Assembly: GCF_000422705.1 (NCBI RefSeq)
Contig: NZ_AUGO01000015.1
Location: forward strand, 45,307-109,306
Length of the DNA: 64,000 nt
Reading direction: 5' to 3'
DNA from: Flavobacterium soli DSM 19725
GTDB taxonomy: Bacteria > Bacteroidota > Bacteroidia > Flavobacteriales > Flavobacteriaceae
Shown: positions 60,501-64,000 of the stretch, piece by piece
Layout: each line of letters starts with the position of its first letter
Numbering within the stretch: the first letter of the stretch is position 1
Program-made: the position numbers and the translations under genes
Notes under the pieces: generated by a model
Database searches by the model: none
The model's input: the letters and a program-made list of their open reading frames with translations, nothing else
What the model was told of the DNA's origin: nothing

Positions 60501-63500
60501 ATGTAACGGTTGGAAGTATCACACAAACAACAGTTGAACTTAGCTGGACAGAACAAGGAACTGCTCAACAATGGGAAGTTTATGTTGTGCCAGTAGGTTC
60601 TCCATTGCCAGTAAACTATACACCATTAAATACAGATGTTGAAGGTTATTACTTAACAGATATTAATGAGAATCCATATACTGTAGAAGGTTTAGATCCA
60701 GGAACAGCCTATATTTATTATGTAAGAGCAATTTGTTCAGCTGATGATATCAGTACTTGGACTATTTTGGCTCCAGATACCTTTATTACAAAACCGGTTA
60801 ACGATGAATGTAGTGCAGCTTTGCCTGTTCCTGTAAATCCAACTCGTGTTTGTGCTGATTTCGTTTCAGGAAACACTTTAGGAGGAACTTTATCTTCAGA
60901 AGGAACAACTTGTACGGGAGGTAAAGATGACGATATTTGGTATACATTCGTGGCTACTAATCCAATTCATATTATTACTTTCAGTAACGTTGTAGGGACT
61001 TCTACAAATATTGATCATGTATTGTATTCAGGAGTTGGATGTGGTAATCTAACGCAAATGTATTGTAGTGATCCACTTATTAGTATTGCAAGTAACCTAG
61101 TTGTAGGAGATCCTTACACTATTAGAGTATTTACAAGAGAAGTTAGCCCGGCAAACGGAACAAACCCAAAGAATGCTTCGTTCGATTTATGTATCATCAC
61201 TCCAGATCCAATTACGAATGACGAGTGTGATGTTGCAATAGTAGCTCCTGTTAATGAAGGTTTGGATTGCATTGTATCTACTAGCGGATCTATAACTGGT
61301 GCTACAGCTTCTCCACAGTCAAGCACATGTGCAGGTGCTGAAGACGATGACGTTTGGTTTGAATTTACGGCAACTAGTCCAACACATGTAATCGATTTTC
61401 AAAATGTAGTAGGAAGTTTAAGTGATGATATCAATCATTCCTTGTATATGGGAGATGAATGCGGAACGTTAACATTAGAATATTGTGAAGCTGGAAATCA
61501 AAGCATAGCAGAAGATCTAGTAGTTGGAAATATTTATAAAATTCGTGTATGGTCTGCTGCAAGTACATTACAAGACATAACTTTCGATCTATGCATTGGA
61601 AGTATAATACCTCCTATTACAGTTGATACAGAATTATATACGAATGAAGAATTAGTTACAGAGATTTTGATTAAATCAGAATGTGCCACAGTAACCAATA
61701 TTGCTTGGTCAACAGGTACTGGTGTAAACAATGGTATCGGATATTTTAACAAAGATGAATCTCAATTTCCTTTTGAGGATGGTATTGTTTTGATTTCTGG
61801 TAGTGCACTTTCTGTTCCTGGGCCTAACACAAATATCATTTCAGGAGGTGGTTTAGGAGGGGATGCTGATTTATCAGCAATATTGGCAGCTCAGACGCCA
61901 CCAGTAACTGGTACATTAAACAATGCTACTTCTTTAGAGTTTGATTTCGTGGCAATAGACCCCAATATCAATTTTGAATTTATGTTTGCATCGGAAGAAT
62001 ATGGTACTTTCCAATGCGGATTTAGTGATGCCTTTGCATTTATCTTAACAGATGTAACCGAGGGTACTGATCCAGTTAATTTGGCGGTAATACCAGGTAG
62101 TGAACCTCCTGTTCCTGTAACTGTATATAATATCAGGGATAATCAATATAATGCAGGCTGTCCTTCAGTGAATGCGGAGTATTTTGGTAGTTATTATGCC
62201 AATCCAGCTGGAGTTTTAGGAGCTCCTGTTAATTTCAATGGAATAACTGTTCCGATGGTAGCCTCTTCAGCAGTAATTCCAGGACACACTTACCATATCA
62301 AAATGGTTATTGCAGATATTAATGATTCTGCTTATGATTCTGCGGTATTTTTAAAAGGAGGAAGTTTTAATATAGGAAATATTAATTTACCAGAAGATTA
62401 CTTGATTGCAGACGGAACTGCTCTTTGTCTTGGTGATGATGTGTTATTAGATTCAGAGTTAGATCCAACATTGTATTCAGTTCAATGGTTCAATGGAACT
62501 GATTTGTTAGAAGGTGAAACAAATCCAACCTTAGTAGTTTCTGAAACGGGAACTTATGTTATTGAGGCTGCTTATATTGGAACAGATTGTATCACAAGTG
62601 ATTCTATTGTTGTAGAATATTTCTTAGATGCCGATGCAGGAACACCAAACGATTTAGTGTTGTGTGATGCTTCTGGTAACGGAATATTTGACTTGACTTC
62701 TAACGAAACAATAATTTTAGCTCCATTTACCCCTGATACTCATGAAGTAGTATACTTCTTGACTGAGGAAGATGCTCAAAACAATGTGTTAGAAAATGCA
62801 ATCCCAGTTGAAGACTTGGAAGCATTTCCAGGAACAAACGGACAAACAATCTACGTTAGGGTAAATTATCTTGGAACTTCATGTTTCCAAGTAGTAAGCT
62901 TTGATTTGATTGTTCAAGATCTTACGCCTCAGTTTACATTATTAGGAGCTCAACAAATTTGTCCAGAAGGAAGTACAACTATTACGGTTTCTCCTACGGC
63001 AAATAATTTTGATCCAGCTTTAGTAACTTATACTTGGACATTCAATGATGGTCCTCTTGCAGAAACTTCTGGTTCATTAACTATTAATGGAGAAGCAGGT
63101 TATGGAACTTATACTGTAACAGTAAACAACTCTGGTTGTACAAGCACTCAAACATTTGAGATTACCAATGCAAATACAACTTGGTTCTTTAATCTAACTG
63201 CTCCAGCTGATTTATGTCCTGAAGAAACAGGAACACTTTCAGTAACAGTTAATAATAATCCAAATGGATTCCCAGTAACCTATACTTACACCTTAGCAGA
63301 TGGAAGTGAAGTAGTTTCTAATAATAGCTCAATTACAATTGATGAGCCAGGAACTTACTCTGTTATGATCGACATTCAAGGTTGTATCAGTGGACCTGAA
63401 ACGGTTACTGTTGGAGAAAGCGTTGCAGATTGGCAAATAGCTTTCGAAGGAGAGCCTTATATCATTTGTCCAAGTCAAGCAGTTACACTTTCATTTACAG

Positions 63501-64000
63501 CTACTAATTTTGACATAAACAATCCAGACGCAACTTATACTTGGACATCTCCAAGTGGAGCAGAAGGGCAAGGAGCTACTTTCAATGCAACGGAAGTTGG
63601 AACTTATACTTTGGAAGTTGATATATTAGGATGTACCTCTTCATTTGAAGTTGAAGTTGAAGAAAACTCAACGGCTATCGAAGTAGAGTTTGTTCAAGGA
63701 TGTGAATCTAACCAATACCATTTGGAAGTAAATCCTGCAAATGGTTCATTTGATCCATTGACATCAACTTATGTATGGGATGGTCAAGATGTTACCCTAA
63801 CAGATGAGCCAAATGTTATTATTCTTGGTGCTAACGGAGAATACAGTGTTACTGTTACCACACAAGACGGATGTTCAGTAACTCAGTCTATAACGGTTAA
63901 TAATGTTGGCTGCCAGATCCAGAAGGGTATCTCCCCAAACAACGATGGTGACAACGACAGTTTCGACCTAAGTGCCTTCAATGTTAGGGAGATCAGCATC
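57548..64000 (+). CDS. Giant multidomain adhesin with choice-of-anchor L domain and T9SS type B sorting signal, 3' end missing
   Basis: The frame is open from 57548 to the edge (2151 residues). It has a signal peptide (1-20, ending VVGYCQ), a choice-of-anchor J-like domain (about 22-198), and five fibronectin III-like modules (about 200-290, 435-535, 655-755, 758-865, 976-1080). Between them lie two copies of a domain with NNGWNGARMQIRQNGIV / GNTWNGARMQVRQNGIV (about 536-650 and 866-975). Two tandem modules start NDEC and contain DDDIWYTF / DDDVWFEF (about 1085-1218, 1221-1350). A choice-of-anchor L domain with FMFASEEYGTF (about 1358-1608) and Ig-like repeats (1615-2115) follow. ISPNNDGDNDSFDLS marks the start of a T9SS type B sorting domain. 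It is probably a surface adhesin linked to gliding or attachment (inference). Confidence 0.92.
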   Translation, partial: MKKITFLLLAVFYSVVGYCQFPDDPENFDEITPFPGGLPTGWIIANNGVGLNQSWRLTNQAPPYVNGTQAMFVSTEEIGQGNTSEDFLITNLVTVQENGQLRFQAHQTVPGNQGTIYEVRYSTNIANQSDISQYQLLQSWTEPEMNSVYDAFEEKVVDLTPTLTVGQQVYIAFVRVHTQTTVGVGGDRWVLDDVNVTVECFMPTELDAINIASQSALLTWEHEGTAINFQYAVVLAEASQPGNDSPLIENTGTGDVNFLEDNLDEDTGYKYYVRAECEEGVFSDWAGPYFFNTIPFGTVCADPIQVTTLPYETDANTGDFGNSIAGPQGTDCGATPAGTNFLAGNDVIYRVVAPTDGIISITLTPGAARSSVFVYDECTDIGTACEAGLANTNSTTRVIDNFPVVAGEDYYVVVSSSLPTQTFPYNLIIQYENCDKPENLGFDQANATLDGGTASWTEVGTATIWEIAVQDAGMPIPSGPGSYMSFIDDDGVAGEVLSTLETAHLYQYWVRSECSPGVYSAWAGPFVFNTAICAPEDQCTYTFRMTDSANNGWNGARMQIRQNGIVLPILPVSTPPNTIGGTYPSGAGPVDVTVTMCDGVPFDVFWLTAGSQPQQCILSVINSFGQTIYTKVAGEGVPGSVVYSGIVNCDVPQCDLAPTAVTTTNITTLGATVTWTAPGTENLPYEIYWVETGGTPPTNPTDDPFPVTGVNGPAAPFFHVIPNGLTADTTYDVYVRVICNSPGNSPWSAVHTFTTLPTCPKPTGQVVTPGSITLNSAELVWVEGGIASEWEVLLLRAEDGVAPDAPGVTPVLADGDLYYPGLTGATTLTPTNLVNATIYHYYVRAVCGGNDPSTWTGPVIFNTITCADEDKCVFRFRLTSTAGNTWNGARMQVRQNGIVVATIGNNMINNVNGVAVSLCNDVPIDVFWSIEGNQPDTIGFDIVSPFTDIIYTMLPGTQTPLTIVYDDNEIGNCVPPTCPKPIDLDVTVGSITQTTVELSWTEQGTAQQWEVYVVPVGSPLPVNYTPLNTDVEGYYLTDINENPYTVEGLDPGTAYIYYVRAICSADDISTWTILAPDTFITKPVNDECSAALPVPVNPTRVCADFVSGNTLGGTLSSEGTTCTGGKDDDIWYTFVATNPIHIITFSNVVGTSTNIDHVLYSGVGCGNLTQMYCSDPLISIASNLVVGDPYTIRVFTREVSPANGTNPKNASFDLCIITPDPITNDECDVAIVAPVNEGLDCIVSTSGSITGATASPQSSTCAGAEDDDVWFEFTATSPTHVIDFQNVVGSLSDDINHSLYMGDECGTLTLEYCEAGNQSIAEDLVVGNIYKIRVWSAASTLQDITFDLCIGSIIPPITVDTELYTNEELVTEILIKSECATVTNIAWSTGTGVNNGIGYFNKDESQFPFEDGIVLISGSALSVPGPNTNIISGGGLGGDADLSAILAAQTPPVTGTLNNATSLEFDFVAIDPNINFEFMFASEEYGTFQCGFSDAFAFILTDVTEGTDPVNLAVIPGSEPPVPVTVYNIRDNQYNAGCPSVNAEYFGSYYANPAGVLGAPVNFNGITVPMVASSAVIPGHTYHIKMVIADINDSAYDSAVFLKGGSFNIGNINLPEDYLIADGTALCLGDDVLLDSELDPTLYSVQWFNGTDLLEGETNPTLVVSETGTYVIEAAYIGTDCITSDSIVVEYFLDADAGTPNDLVLCDASGNGIFDLTSNETIILAPFTPDTHEVVYFLTEEDAQNNVLENAIPVEDLEAFPGTNGQTIYVRVNYLGTSCFQVVSFDLIVQDLTPQFTLLGAQQICPEGSTTITVSPTANNFDPALVTYTWTFNDGPLAETSGSLTINGEAGYGTYTVTVNNSGCTSTQTFEITNANTTWFFNLTAPADLCPEETGTLSVTVNNNPNGFPVTYTYTLADGSEVVSNNSSITIDEPGTYSVMIDIQGCISGPETVTVGESVADWQIAFEGEPYIICPSQAVTLSFTATNFDINNPDATYTWTSPSGAEGQGATFNATEVGTYTLEVDILGCTSSFEVEVEENSTAIEVEFVQGCESNQYHLEVNPANGSFDPLTSTYVWDGQDVTLTDEPNVIILGANGEYSVTVTTQDGCSVTQSITVNNVGCQIQKGISPNNDGDNDSFDLSAFNVREISI

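Noticed and set aside
58145..61600. A CRISPR-like or tandem DNA repeat array inside the giant adhesin
   Set aside because: The repeats are at the protein level, irregular in length and diverged at the DNA level; there are no uniform spacers.
1..64000. tRNA or rRNA genes
   Set aside because: I saw no cloverleaf with a TTCGANNC arm or rRNA signature in the spacers; small RNAs cannot be excluded by eye.

Overview
The window looks like chromosomal DNA of a Flavobacterium-type member of the Bacteroidota. The DNA is AT-rich (roughly one third G+C by eye). Upstream regions repeatedly carry the Bacteroidota -7 element TAnnTTTG rather than a strong Shine-Dalgarno. Secreted proteins end in type IX secretion (T9SS) signals. 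Family-specific arrangements also fit: a MurF-alanine racemase fusion, an HU-like/SPOR protein, and a yceD-rpmF-fabH-accB-accC cluster without plsX.

Layout. Positions 1-3548 hold the 5' part of a large adhesin-like secreted protein behind a TPR/LuxR-type regulator. 3723-7808 carry biotin synthase, two membrane proteins and RibF. 8077-10323 encode a T9SS metalloprotease. 10446-16973 are housekeeping genes: GlyRS, a thioesterase, an HU/SPOR protein, DprA, an unusually long TrpRS and a PlsC-type acyltransferase. 17196-19848 form a lipoprotein/ECF sigma/anti-sigma-like barrel operon. 19954-26700 hold recA, riboflavin synthase, pdxA and the yceD-rpmF-fabH-accB-accC group.

26840-31126 form a possible signalling module: a sigma-54-like promoter before a small exported protein, an NtrC-type activator, and a convergent hybrid kinase ending in an HPt-like domain. 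31235-41821 hold three peptidases, a repeat-rich non-coding stretch (34444-34952), an unknown membrane protein, an oxidoreductase, MtgA and an LpxR-like protein. 42372-45777 look like an outer-membrane uptake operon (His/Cys-rich small protein, TonB receptor, lipoprotein). 45936-57317 are mainly housekeeping (asd, mscL, murF-alr, tdk, rsmI, osmC-like, recJ, lpxH) interrupted by a VapC-type toxin-antitoxin pair. From 57548 to the right edge runs a second giant adhesin, cut just inside its T9SS type B sorting domain.

The less ordinary signals are the sigma-54/phosphorelay block, the 108-residue basic AT-rich tail on TrpRS, a 13-bp direct repeat with 22-bp period between the LuxR-type regulator and the left adhesin, and several families of palindromic intergenic repeats, two of which occur twice here. 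I recognised no tRNA, rRNA, CRISPR array, insertion sequence or prophage.
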